A stretch of DNA of 64,000 bases from Datnioides undecimradiatus (Eukaryota > Chordata > Actinopteri > Lobotiformes > Datnioididae): contig WARS01000031.1 in NCBI GenBank assembly GCA_008933995.1, forward strand, positions 648,001 to 712,000. The letters run 5' to 3'. A program made the translations under genes and the position numbers. Of the stretch, positions 48,681 to 62,190 are shown one piece after another. The notes under the pieces are model-generated. The model was not told the origin of the DNA, ran no database searches, and worked only from the letters and a program-made list of their open reading frames with translations. Position 1 is the stretch's first letter. Each line of letters starts with the position of its first letter.

Positions 48681-51600
48681 TTTGTAAGCTAGCAAGAAAA
48701 CAAACTTTGTTATAATTGTATAAATGCAACTATACCCATAGTTTGCGGTGGTATATAAAATCCAGACTGCTGAAATACAAATCTGATGCTTGTGTCAGCA
48801 GCTCTAACAATTTTCTCTGCAAGTCAAGATCCTACTGCACAGTATCAAACAGCAATTTGACCTTTACATTCCTCTATCCAACAGGATCCTCTCCATGACC
48901 TGTAATCCCAGTTAATTGTTTTTAACCTTCTAGCGTTGTTTATATATCTCTGTGTCATTATGTGAATCCTGCTCAGAGTCTGACATGGCCAGAAAACAAC
49001 TGGAGAGAAGGTCACACTACATCACTTTTCTACTTGACTGATCACCTCCTGATGCATTAATCCTACTGGCAGCCAGTCTGATATCTTCACACCAGGGCGG
49101 GAATGGACAGTGCAGGGGTGACTTGGCTTAAATCAGGTTCTTGAACTCTTTGTGACCCCAGGGATTAGCATTCTGTACTTCATACTATATGCAGGTTATT
49201 AAAAAGATGGACTTCTCAGGTAGAGGAGGTGTTAAGACTCTGCAAGACATCATATATAGGGGGCTGCGTAGACTTTATGGTAACCCAGGCTGGCCTCCAA
49301 ATATGTTATTTGTCTGCCTAGCAGATGTTTTTCTTCTTATACAAGATCCCGATAGACTACACAGTCAGCTTAACCATTGCCCCTGCAACCTCTCTCCCTC
49401 TCCCTCCCTCACCCTCGCTCTCTCTACAGGAAAGTCTATCTGAAATTACATTAAATTCTTAATGGTGTAGACAGCTAGTAATTACCATCAGTCACAGCCC
49501 GATCCCATTTCCAGATTGGCCTTATTGTAATGTCCCTGCCTTGAAATCAAACAAATAAAGACACAATGAGAGGCCCAGGTTGGGTTACACTGGTCTGCTG
49601 AATAGGAGAGGCTACATTTCCCAAGTTATGACATCAAATACGACCCCCCCGCACACACACTTTGTTCACCATCTTCAATAATGCATCTCAATATTCTACT
49701 GCTGAAAATCACTGCCTTTGATCTAAAACATCTTTCATTTGCTGTGATGCAACAAAATATAATCCAGTCGCACTCTTTTGATCCTGCTGTGGATTACGTT
49801 ACTAATTTGCTTTACTCCTGTGTCCCTATTTTTCTCTCTGTTTCATCCAGTTTCATCTCAGCAAAACACACAGGGACTTTCAGGGAATTAACTGCAGCAA
49901 TTGATTTCTGCGCACCTTAGTTTTTCCCACAACTTTGAACGATTTCAAACAATCCTGTCTGACAAACTGTATTTATTCACCCATCCCTACCCTTAAGCAG
50001 TTCATTTGGACCATGTTATTTTAACAACTTCTTTTCCCATAACAATTATCCCTAGGGATTATTGTTTTCTGACATGTTGATTTGTTCTTCTAAAGGGTTA
50101 AAAATTGTGACCAAACATATTAGACATTTTTCAGACCAAATTTCAATTTTTCACAAAATGATATTGTGACTGTGGTATGGTCACATTTTGAGTTGATCAT
50201 GTGGATGCAGCACAATACGGTTACCTTTACAATAGAGTAATAGAGGAAATCAAACAAACCCTTTCAGGGGCTGGAGTCAAGTTTTCTGACTGCTCATTTG
50301 TTTATCATGTAACAAAATACAAGCCAGAATTTACTGGAACCAGCCTCAGTTCATGCAGTCTTCATTATACAGCAGCTTTCTGGTAAACAGCCAGTTCACT
50401 TGAGGCCATCATTAAACATCTCCAGAGAGCCTTCCAACAGTGATAATAAGCATGACCCACTCATTTACAATGTAGCACTGTTCAAAGGAGGTTTTTTTCA
50501 ATAATGGGCCGGTGGCATGCTGTTACTCAGTGTTGGTAATGTGCTTTTTGTCTTCTTTTTGTTTTCTTTATATATATATATATATTCTATGAAGTAAAAT
50601 ATCCATCATATATTCGAATTGGTCAAAGTATATCCAAAGTTTTGCTTTATGTCCCCTGGCACCATTTGAGATTTACACAATTCATTAAAAATGAAAGTTT
50701 GTGACAGCACTTCTCAGATCAAGCAGAATGTTTGTAAGTGTGTGGATTGTTTCTGTGTGATTGCGTGACTCAAAAATAAAGACAAAATACAAACATCTTC
50801 AAACAGAAGTACTGCTATTATACAAAATTACATTTGTTTAGACATTTCCCAAAATATAATGCAAGTGAATGCAAATTAGCACCTTCACCGTCACCACAGT
50901 TCCTTTGCTTTTCCTTTTTCACAACGGTGTTTTAATCTAAAGCTGTAGGAAAAGTCCTCTGTAAATGTTGAATGCTTATTTTGAACATTGTTCAAATATT
51001 TTTGCACAGACATGGAATGCAGCAAATTGTCCACAATTAGCTTGAATTGTTGACCTTTGTGTAGAGTTAAAAAAAAAAAAATACTACTTTTTCAAATTTG
51101 TTTTGGCTGGATTTTTCATTTAAAAAATACCAAGCTAGTTTTAACAAGTCAGAAAGAAAATGAATATGCTGCACTTTTTTTTGGTTTGTTTGTTTGTTTT
51201 TTTGCCCAAACTATATTCAAAACAACCTGAGCTGGTAAACAGGACATACTGCATGATGTCATATTGCACCTGCATTATTGATGTTACTGGGGGCTCAGCA
51301 ACAGGTGAGTACTGACGAATTAACTTTAATTTAACAGTGATACTGCATTGTGCTATGTTACACTATGCTGAAGCTTTGGCCAGCTATGTATCATGAAACA
51401 GTTTGTTGTTGGCATCACTTGAATAAACTCCCTCATTAGGCCTCAAACAAATCAAATTGTCCTGTCTTCTCTTTTATTACTGTGTATGTTGTGTTGTGCT
51501 CAATCAGTTTGACCAAGTAATGCTCGCTGGTTTGATCTTTATTTATTTTAAATATACAGTATATTTAATATACAGTACATGCAAGTCACATTTTAGGCTA

Positions 51601-54600
51601 GGAAGGTTGCTCTGTATCAATTGCAGTCTTGGTTCTTAAAGCTCATTTCAATTGAAGATGACTTATTGATCACTGATGTGCAACTATCACTCCACTGGGT
51701 TTAGCTAATTCACGTTACACAAGACTTATAGTATCTTCCACTAAACTTGAGCATGTTTTCCACAAAATAATGTTTTCTTCTCAAATGGTGGGACTCTTTT
51801 GATATTTTCCTAATGCATTCAGCCACAGGTTCTATGCATATTGCAACTATTATTAAGAGAGAATCTACCAGTCTCTTGTTAAAGCTACAGTGCAAACTAC
51901 CGTAGTGCGGCAAAGTCAAAAGTGTATTGTAATTACTGTCACTGCTAGAGGGCGAAGACAAAAGTCCCACACACTCAAGCTTTATGATATCTATTTTTTT
52001 TTAAAAATACCCCTTTAATCTAGTACTTGCATTTGGTTGTAGATTCATTATTTTTCACAAAGTGACATTGAAACCCTATCTGATCAGTGGAGGTGTGTTA
52101 ATTTGATATGGATGATTAAAAAAAAAACTGGAATTCCCTCCTGTAAAAGTGGTGCATGTGCAATGTGCCTAAATCAGCAGTCCACTTGTCTTCAGGGCAT
52201 GGGTTTCCTCACTCTCACCCATAAATCCTACATCAGCATGTACACACACCCAGAAAAACAGATGTGGCTGAAAATAATGGTAATCTATAAACATCTGAAC
52301 ATTTCAAAGAATATTTAATAAAATGTGCTGCCTTTCAGCATCCTTTACTCTAGAAAGACTGTAAACAAGAAACTGTGACCAGTGCAGCCCTCAGTTTGTT
52401 TGACTTAAAGCTGGTTGAAATGTCATCCAGCCCTTCCTTGAAGCAATGATATTCACTCACATCAGCTGTTGCACTGGTTTGCTTTTAAAATGGTGTACCT
52501 TATGCATGCTTGTGTTGCTTGTCTTTAATTGGAACAGAAAACAGATTTGTGAGAGGGAACTAGCTAACAAGAAGAGAATTTTTAATGAAATGATATTCTC
52601 TGGCTAGTAGATTACAAGGCTAGCTGGAACATCAGTGTTTGTTTTTCAAAGAGTGCCTGGATTTTCAGATCAGTGACTCTCCCTCCACTTGCACTTCTTT
52701 ACTGTAACAACTCTATTTCCCCATTGGCTCTCTCCAGGCTCAGACAGAGCAGAGCTACATGAACCCTCAAAGAAACAACAGCTGAACTGTTAAAAGGGGA
52801 ACCTAATGACCATTTTCACTTGTAGACTGTGATGAGTCATCTGAAAAGTTTCAAAGCCATGTTTTATGGAAATGTAAACGGTATTTTTTTTAACAAACCA
52901 GACTTTTTGTCTGTTTATTCTCTGTTTCTTTGCATGTGTTGAACTTAATTTGCTCCCTTACGGTCAAGATAACTGCGTCTCTGTGTTTTATATAATTCAG
53001 CAGTTCTTCTTAGGCCATCTGAGGTACATTAAAGCCTAGCTGTTGCTAACATCCAGTATTCATAAAGCCACAGATCCTCTTTATCAACGGGCAAGAAGAC
53101 ACAAATATATATTTTATGTTATTTGGTTAATTATGTGTGTTTCACATATATCTCAGAAGTTTCAAACTACAGGTGAGCAAACACTGTACAAGTGGCTTCA
53201 TTCTGTAAGCTACAGATTATGAATGTGACTGTAAATATGACTCCAGGCCCCTGTGTCCCTGCAATCCAGTTATTCAGCATGCACCCCTTTCTGACTAAGA
53301 TGCGAAACTCTGTGTATGCTGCCAACAGCAATACCAAATTTAATATACTGAAAAGGTTAAAATACCATGAAGAACATCTCTGCTCTGCAGAAAATATACA
53401 TAATGTCTAGAAATGCAGGGATTTGATACCTGTCAGATTGTACATGCAACTAATTATGTATCTTAATTTGAATATTTCTACAAACCATCCTTCTGATCAT
53501 TGTGTGGAACTCGTGCTGTAAATCTCAGCAACACTTACAGACAAACTATGAGAAAACAAGAAGGAGACCATGATGCCATTACCTGCTCACAGTGTATGTA
53601 GCTTTGCCCATGTAAAATGTTCCCTCTGCTCCTAAAAGAGAAGTATAAAAGGCTTTAAGGGGAGGTTCCCTATATGGTCTGACTGTCTGGCTGTCTGGCC
53701 GAGCTGTAGCATCAGACTGAGTTAATGAAGTGCCAGATGAGCGCTCCTTGTTAATATCAGCCACTCATGCATTTCAGGAAGCGGTTCCTTCTGTCAAGGG
53801 GAACTAAATCTGCTAACCTAATTTGGTGAAGAAATTGTGCAACAGTTCTTCAGGAGAAAAAAAAAAAACTTGTATCATCATTTCTCTCATTTGCTCCCTT
53901 TGATTGATGCTGATCACTGATCTGCTACATTGTAATTGAAAAGGCATGCTGTGTTGGAGGTGGGTAGGGCACGAGGCAGAATTATGCATTCATACATCAC
54001 AAAAACACGTACTCTATGTTATACACCCAGCCCCTGAGCTAATTTGACATATTTAATGCTGATTTTCTAGCATTTCAGTAGGTACAAAGGCAATATGAGT
54101 TGTTGGGGAGATTCATACAACAGAGGAGGGATAAAACCCACTATACAGTGAACGGTAATAATGGGGCAATGGAAAAAGAAAAAGGAAGAGAACATTTTAA
54201 TCCTTGTGCACTTGTGGTTTCCAACCTGACAGCCATAGGCAAAGAAACTGAGGGGTGGAAAAAAAACGCAAAAAATTCAGGTAGAGACAGAAACACAGGC
54301 AGAGAGGCACGGAAGTATAATTGGAAGGTTGATTAAAGGACAGAGAGACTCAGATATGAACAGGTGGGCAGAGAGATAACTGCTCATGATGTGGCTCAGT
54401 TGGTCTCAGGTTTTCCTATTAGTGAGGGCCAATGCTCATCTGCCATATGGCACTAGTTCAGCCAGTTCTGTATTCACTCATGAAATCTGAAGTGTTGTAC
54501 ATAAGGGTTTGTCTCATCTTTCTTTCACATTTAAACAAAATTAACTCTTAAAGTCAAACAAAAAATGTGCTTGTGTTTTTTAATTTTCTATGTTTTGTTT

Positions 54601-55392
54601 TGGGTTTTTGTGGAGTGGTGTGTCATCAAATTGCTGTGTTTGGAGTCTATTCTGTTCTTCTCTGTACAGTGTACAAGCCCTTTGATACTGCTGTTAGTGG
54701 GCATGCACGCTTAAAATTGGGGCAATTACTAATTGTTTGGAATCCAAGGGCTGAAACTAAAAAATCTGGATCAAATTTGATTTTTTGTTTGTTTATTTGT
54801 TTGCTCCTGAGCAACTACAAACAGATTAATTAGTTAGAAGCAGTAACAACAGTAGTGATACTAGTAACTGTGTACTGATGTCAGATGCTTTGATTACCAA
54901 ATCATCCAGATTGAACCTTTTTGTGGTACTGTATTACAAACTGATGTGACTTAAGCCTTGGCTTCTGAGCAAGAACAATCATTCACAACACCACAAGAGG
55001 TGGTTGTCAGGACAGCAAGTTGTTTTCAGCACCTAATATAGCTACCAACACTGTTGTGCCTCTAATGAGGACAGTCACACTGTTACAACTGCAAGTGCAG
55101 CTCTTCCTCATCATAATAACATTATCTTCTAAATACGCATATACAGCCATTAATTACATTAGGTTCAAGTGTTTAGACAGTTAATCCAAAATGATGACCA
55201 TTTATGTGTGTGGCTTGTAATCCATTACACAATCCTGCACAAAAATAGTCTGTATGGCTTGTTCTGTCACCTGCTGTGGCCACCGTCAAATAAAGTTTGC
55301 ACAGCATATTGCCAAAGGACAGGGGCTAATGTGGTAATTACTATTATTCATATTGTTAAGTAGATTTATTTATCTGATCAAACTCAAACCAG

Positions 55393-55446
<54 letters not shown>

Positions 55447-57140
55447 CCATTTTTCCTCTTTCTGTCTACAACCACTGCAATAAATACAATGAACTTTCTA
55501 TTATATATTGAATTTATTACTGGTGTTTAACAATATGCAGATGCACTTTTACAAAACCTTTATTAATGGGGTCATGATGTTGCAATGCATTTCCATTTTC
55601 AGTAAAATGATGTGCTATAATGTTGGAAATTTAGCCCTGGTTTGTTAGAGGTCAGTTATTGTACATGAGCACACCCGAGGTAATAAAAGACACAAGGAAG
55701 ACACAAACACTCATATTAAGTTGTATCCCAGAAGTTGGAACACAGTGATGTAACTGTAAATTTGTTTCACTGTATCATTGTCCAGATTACTCATAAATAA
55801 AGCATTTACATCAGTTATAGCATTTCAGTGCAAAGTACCATCTCCTTTTACACTGGTTGAGGCAATAAAGGAGCATGTGAGCAGCAGTGCACTCATTTTC
55901 TCCTTGCGTCTGTGCATCTGCAGTTTTATGCATCTCTGAGTAGCAGCAGCAGAGTGCCAAGCTACAGTTATGTTGACTTCAGTAGAAATGCGTGTGAGGG
56001 GTTTGATGGGCACCAAACAGCTTTAAGCTTCGCTGTTGCTGTCACAATTGATTGCCCCACTAGATTGGATTTGATGAAAAAGAATTATAGCACTAACTAC
56101 TCTCATGCATCTGAAACATATAGATACTGCTTTGGATAATTTTACTAAATTCCAGTGTTTTGGATAGGAAAATGTTTTTTATGCCTCTGGTTTTTATTTT
56201 CACTTACAGTATGGGATTGTTACCCTTAAGAGGAGCTTTTCTTTTTCATTAGTAATGTTCTAATTCTCCTACATTTGTTTTTCCTCTTGACCTTTCCCCT
56301 TTGGAGAAACCTTTGCCCTATGCCACATCCTTAATAACTGTACTTTAAAATCCATATATCCAGACACATGAAGACATAAATAACCTTCCATGATATGTAA
56401 GCCTCTTAGAGGAGGAGAAGCCTTATGGCACTCATCATCTCTGTTGATCATGGGTGTGTGGCTGCAATGCAAATCTCTATTGTCCACAGGTTAATCCTGG
56501 GATTTAAGGGATTTTAGGTACTTCATCGGACAAATTTAGCTGCGATGAGCGCAGATGACACATTGGACCCTAATTTGGTGATTGCGCGTGGCAGAACATT
56601 TATGCTGTTGAGGTAGTAGCCTATTTTCAAGAGTACAGTGTTCATATGTATAAATATAGGTGTCAAGCCAGCAACTTGCCTTACTTGCCCACAAAGTGCA
56701 GTTGTGCAGTGTTCGGTGCTCTTATTATTTCCTGAGTCGTAACATAACAGTACACTTAATATGTTCTATACTAAGGTGATTAGAAATTAAAAACACCACA
56801 CAATGCCATATCAATGCTATACCACTAAATGCCTTGCAACAGTATTTCTGTTCGTGTACAGCTGTTGCATGACCTTCCTGTGTGTGTTACAAGTCTTGGC
56901 ATTTTGAGACTGTTTCATTGGTTTGTTTGGGGTTTTTGTTGCATTATATATAAAACATTTTACATTGTGTTACAGTAGAAAGTGTTTCAAACATTTCTCC
57001 ACCCTCTTGAGCACATACACAGAAGCAAAACTATTAGAAAACGCATTATAAACTCTAAGCCCTGAGTAACATGGAGCCCAAAAAGTACAACAGAGCTAAA
57101 TCAACACGAGGCAATGTCAACAGCACTTAAGATTTATTAC
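48681..57140. other. 8.5 kb gene-free DNA
   Basis: Contains a short TA tract (50571-50585) and a long ATT trinucleotide repeat (55394-55446). At 54392-54402 TGGCTCAGTTG matches an RNA polymerase III A box, but no B box follows, so a SINE is only a weak possibility. No genes. Confidence 0.5.
55394..55446. repeat. (ATT)~18 microsatellite
   Basis: Uninterrupted ATT trinucleotides over 53 bases. Confidence 0.95.
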
Positions 57141-57640
57141 AGGTCTGTTACATTAGATTGCATGGTGGCATCCATCTGGTCACTTACTGTACAGTGAAGT
57201 ATCACATCTCCTCTGTTCTGATTGCTTACAGGATCAAATTCAATATTCTGTGGGTCAACTATGAAGTTATTTATAATCAAGCCCCATCTTAGTTTTCACA
57301 ACCTCCAAACTCAATACTGTACAGGCAGAACAAGGTCATCTGACCAAAACTCATTTGCTGATTCTCAAAATTTAAGACCGGTGGTAACAAAACCTTTGCA
57401 GCTCAGCTTTCAGGACCGAGAAAGCCTTATAAGTTGGTTGGCTTGACAATGTGGACTGTTTTAAAGTGTCTGAGATCCAATTTGTAAAGACAGGCTTTTT
57501 ATTGATGTCTTGCTGTTTCTTTATTGATTGAAGTATGTCTGTGTCATTTATTTTGCTTTATTGACTTGTGAGGCACTTTTGACTTCAGAAGGGTTCTACA
57601 TAAATAAAACTTTACCACAACACAAATAAAGCTTGATTGA
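57141..57640 (+). mobile_element. LINE 3' end (C-terminal ORF2 scrap plus tail)
   Basis: The frame near 57231 encodes RIKFNILWVNYEVIYNQAPS and then RTRSSDQNSF, resembling the C-terminal part of fish LINE ORF2. It is followed by a 3' UTR-like tail with GTGAGGCACTTTTGACTTC and TCTACATAAATAAA, then a short ATTG repeat. This order is typical of L2/Rex-like LINE tails. Truncated at the 5' end and frame-broken. Confidence 0.55.
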
Positions 57641-59749
57641 TTGATGATTCTCCTTAGATTTATTAAAGAATTCTTAGGTCAAGACACATTGTAAATTAAA
57701 TAAGAGGGGGAAAAACATTGCTACACTGGCAGAAAGCTTATCGAATTTGAGCCTATCGTATGAGTTGATATGAATAATATTTTATATTTTTGCCAAACAA
57801 GTATGATTCTGCAAAAAAAAAACCTCTTTGAGCAAAACTACAATTTAAATTCATTAAGCATTCCTTTAAAAATATCATTTCTATCAATTGAAGTAATATT
57901 GCAGATGAAATGCAGCTCAGGGACTGTTTCTAAGTAAGGAGCCAACAAGCCAAATGGTCCCCTTGCCCTCTGGGTCAGGGGGAATGTGTGCGTCACAATT
58001 CACTACCTCCACAACATACAGTAATCGCCTAATTAGGAGAGGCATGGAACCAGAAGCTAAAAACATTACACAAAGCCAAGTGGCTATTTTGTCATGTGGG
58101 CGGTCTCACAGGCTGAGGTGTCTTTCTGTCTTCTTCATTTCCACAGTAATTATGGGACTTTTTTCTCATCTCTTCATATTAGAGTCCAAATGTCAAGGCC
58201 AACAGAGTAACAGCTGTGGTAACATTAATCTATATCAAGCTTATGTTTAAATAAATACCCAGAGGTTTTGGTTTAGTCCAGAGTTAGTATTTTTGGTGTT
58301 TTGCGAGCCCTTCCTCACTTTTTATTGTTTTGCATTGCTGCTAAAGCTAAAGCTGTGTCGAGGACTTTTGACTGTGTCTGTTTGTTTTGTTCTTCTTTCT
58401 TTTATGATCACAATGATAGACGTAAGGATAAGGGTATAAAAGGCAACCACCACACTTTATTTGAGAGTTTGAGAGTTTGAAATCTTTGCTCATTATTTAA
58501 CATTTGATGTGGTGGTTATAAGAACTCACGTTGCAGTGGGGGTTTTTTTTGTGTATTTCTTGCATTAAAAAATATACATTATGACATATCAATCTCATAC
58601 TGCAACAACAGAGTGAGATAACCAATTAGAAAATCTTCCTTTCCTACAGCATATACAAATGACCAATTAAACGCCTCATTTTGAGAACAGAGAGATAACA
58701 CACTGAGATCCCAAACTCCCACTGCCCTGCAGCACCAACCAAAGCTAATGAAGAAAACATTCTCTGTTGACCTTTTGACACCAGACTGAAAAACATCTCC
58801 CGTTGCTACAAAAAGAGCGCTGCTTCTGATTCTCAGGTGCCTTTGAACAGCAAATGTGGTCACAGACCAGTCAGTCATGTCTCCTCTGATGTTACCACTG
58901 TGTTTACCAGAAGCAACCAGATGCTCATAACAGCAGCTCTACTCTTTAAAGACTATGTGTGTGTATTTTTAAGGTTTTGCAGTCACGGGTGTGGACAGCT
59001 TAACCAACTCGATTGGTAACAGATGATGTGAGCATCTGCCCAAAGTATGACCCCAGACACAGTAAGGAAGCCAATATGTGGGTAGATTCACACAGCTAGC
59101 ATCACTGCAGTTGCTTGAGACACAGTTTCATCCTGTTAAAACTGGCTTTGCAGCCCAGGGAAAAAAGCAGAAAACACTTACAAAATCTTTACAATCACAG
59201 TGAAAATATCTTTGTTCTGAAAATGCTTAGTTTCAGTGACATACAGATGACACAATGAACATATGACACTGATGATCTTGTTGGTAAGAGACAACTGAAA
59301 ACAAAACACAAAAAGGCCATGCTTACTGAACTCAGTAGTTCTTCTTCTTCATGTGGCGTGCAACCATTAGGTGCAACTGGACAGGGTCCATAAAAGTGAC
59401 TGAGAGGTACTTTACTCCATGTTTGCTCTACTGTGTAGACCCATATGTGGTAATGGTAGAGATCAATACCCAGCTGCTGATTCATCATTCACCCTCAGTC
59501 CGTACTGTCTCTAGTCAAGCTAACTGGCCCCATTTGACCATTATTTTGTCGTGCGTTAGGAGTATCACAAGGGGTGCTTGGCAACAAATGTTGGCAGGAT
59601 ATTTGAAGAATGACCCATGTAGGCCATGGTCTGCTGCACACCGAAAACAACCATTACAACTGACAAGCAGCACCTATCTTGCTCATTAAGTGCTGAACTT
59701 CTCAACTGCAGTTCAAGTAATAACACAGAAGTTTGAGACATGGCCAAAT

Positions 59750-59785
<36 letters not shown>

Positions 59786-61463
59786 GTTGCATGAATTTAT
59801 CTATTAAGTTGACCAAAATGACTTGTCACACAAAGTAATAACATTATCTCGAGTGGCTTCTCCCACTCAATGTTCAACACCCATAACAATGATTAAATGG
59901 GCTTTCCTCAGTGAAGTGCACAACATTTTGGCATGGTGTTATGTATCTGCATACAACAACCATGAGTCATTGGGCAGTTAAACAAATACTATATTTTCCA
60001 TTATAAAAAGCAAAGACTATTATGCCTGAAACCAAGTTTATATTCAGTTCACAACCCCATGCTGTGTACTGCAACTGGGTGGTGGATGGTATGCAAAGGG
60101 TTGAAGTGTCTTCTCAAACACCACAGCTGTTATAATTTCAGCCATGCGGGTAAGTGCAACACTTTGCAATACAAATTGTATTTGCCTAGAGATCCCAACA
60201 AAGCATACACATGAAGGTGCTTGTTTTGCATGTTAGTGGTGTCGCCATCTACCAGATGGTGGTTTGACTTTAAATTCTTTGATTCACATGCAAACAACTA
60301 CCCTAAGCCTTTCACAACTAAGAAAGAGTGAATAACCCATCACCATGCAAGCACGGTCGTTCTGGAGACATCAACCCTTTCAATATCCCGTGCTGACAAT
60401 TTCCTGGGATTTTAATCTTTTTAAGAGTAGCGGAAGCTGCCGTTTCCTCTTTTTGTGTCTTATTTGTTTGAGGCAACCAAGCACTGGAATCAAGAGGGTT
60501 TTGGTGTCATTTCTGGCTTTGTAAGGAGAAATGTTCAAATGCCATTATAGTTCTAAAATGCACACATGCAGACACCTTTTTGAGGAATCATACCATCTTT
60601 GCTTCAAGCATATTTTCTTTTAAAATAGAACAAAAAATTTTTGCTATTCTTTTGCTATTATGGCGTCTATGAATTTAACAGCTTATATGACTGTATGATG
60701 GGTGGAGGCAATACAGCCAATACAAAAGCCCTGTCTTATAAAGGTAGCACTCTAAATTTCATTCCTGCAGAGCTCAAGCTCTGGTTCACCAGGAACGGAA
60801 ATATGCTTGTAAGGAAATTCACTCTTTGCCCAGTCGCGTTCATGTAACCTCCTTTCAGGTCTCCCTTTTCCCCGTCTACGAGAAGCAGAGAAAGGACTGG
60901 GTTGTTGAGGCCGATGTAGAAATTATGTAAGAAAGGAGGCATTTAACAGGATCACAGGGTTCATATGTCACTGCTACAAAGGTACCATGGTGGAGAGATG
61001 GAGGGTGAGGGGTCAGGTAAGCAGAAAGATAATGGCCAACAGCTGTGAATGGGGATATGAGGAGAGGCAAGCAGGTGGGAAACGAAGGGGCAGAGCAAAG
61101 GGGATGTTAATGTGGAAAAGGAGGTTGTTCCCTCTCGAGGAGATAAAAGCATTCCTCCTGTTGCTGAAGGTTATCAGATTTCAGGTTGAGAGAGGACTGG
61201 AAAAGGCAACACAGTAGCAAGCAAGCTTGTTTCCAGTGCTTCGATAACAATACTTTTCAACCACGCTAGAAGTGTGGCTCTGGGGATATCAGTTGGTTGG
61301 TCAGGTCAGTCCGTCTGCTAGGTGGTGCAACACTTTCTCAGCTTCAGAAATCATGATAGAAATTTGCAGACAATCATCCCTGCAAGTGTTTAACCAACCA
61401 TATCATCAGATCAAAATTTAAGTGTGTACAATTCTTACTTTTGCACCCTTTTTGTTATTGCCG
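57641..61463. other. Gene-free DNA
   Basis: Contains a TG microsatellite (59754-59783) and scattered AT-rich sequence. No recognisable gene or transposon. Confidence 0.5.
59754..59783. repeat. (TG)15 microsatellite
   Basis: Uninterrupted TG units. Confidence 0.95.
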
Positions 61464-61501
61464 TTTTGCTAATGTTAGCATGTTTTGCTAATGTTAGCAT
61501 G
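61464..61501. repeat. Perfect 19-base tandem duplication
   Basis: TTTTGCTAATGTTAGCATG occurs twice head to tail. The GCTAATGTTAGCATG core also recalls the TTAGCAT-rich percomorph repeat seen near 8.9 kb. Confidence 0.9.
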
Positions 61502-61629
61502 TTTACAGGCAAAAAGACTGCATAGTAGGTCTATCATAGTCTCTGGTGCTCATGACCTGATATTTGAGATTGTGTTTTTGTGGGGCACGGTCTGGACAGG
61601 TATTTATCACACAGCTAACACATATGGAG

Positions 61630-61770
61630 GGTCACATTCACATTCACACCTCCAGGCAATTTTAAAGTCACCAGATCTCTTTGGACTGCAGGGTGAACAT
61701 GCTTGTCGGACTTGAACCCATGACCTTTTTTGCTACAAGGTGAAAGTGCTAACCTCTGAGCATTCCTGCC
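61630..61770 (+). repeat. L2/SINE-like repeat tail
   Basis: CACATTCACACCTCCAGGCA, TTAAAGTCACCAG, TTTGGACTGCAGGGTGAACATG, CTTGAACCCATGACCTT and GTGCTAACCTCTGAGC appear in the order of a widespread fish retroposon 3' region. The copy is diverged. Whether the parent is an L2-type LINE or a SINE sharing its tail cannot be told here. Confidence 0.55.
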
Positions 61771-62059
61771 ACTTTCTCACAAATAGAAGTACAATCAAAG
61801 TGAAACAGACTGTACTAATACCAGTCAACTGCAATCATTTGAAAGCCAGTTCCTGTCCAAATACATTTCAGTCCTAGTGTAAATCCTTTCATGTAAAATC
61901 CAATCAGACTCTATGATTGTTTGTAGGGTACTTGATAACTGAGTTCATATCCAACCACAAGACTTTCTGTCACATGAAAAATAACATGCACAGTATTGGA
62001 AGCTTCAGATTTACTCTGATCACAGCTTCAACCAGATTGAGTGAACCGTGCACTTATAT
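61771..62059. other. Short gene-free stretch
   Basis: Nothing recognised. Confidence 0.5.
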
Positions 62060-62190
62060 AAACATGAAAAACAGGACGTAATCTTATCTCTCCTGCCTGC
62101 TTGTCAGTCTTTCAGTTGTTATTTGGTGCTGTAACAACAAAATTTCCCTCAGGAGATTAATAAAGTACTTCTATTCTATTATATTCTATA
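62060..62190 (+). mobile_element. LINE 3' tail
   Basis: ACAAAATTTCCCTCAGGAGA and TTAATAAAGTACT, followed by an imperfect TCTAT repeat, form the characteristic 3' terminus of a fish LINE (non-coding tail plus microsatellite). No coding part is attached. Confidence 0.55.

Noticed and set aside
54392-54460. SINE with a perfect A box
   Set aside because: No B box at the expected distance and no family-like body; reported only as a weak note.
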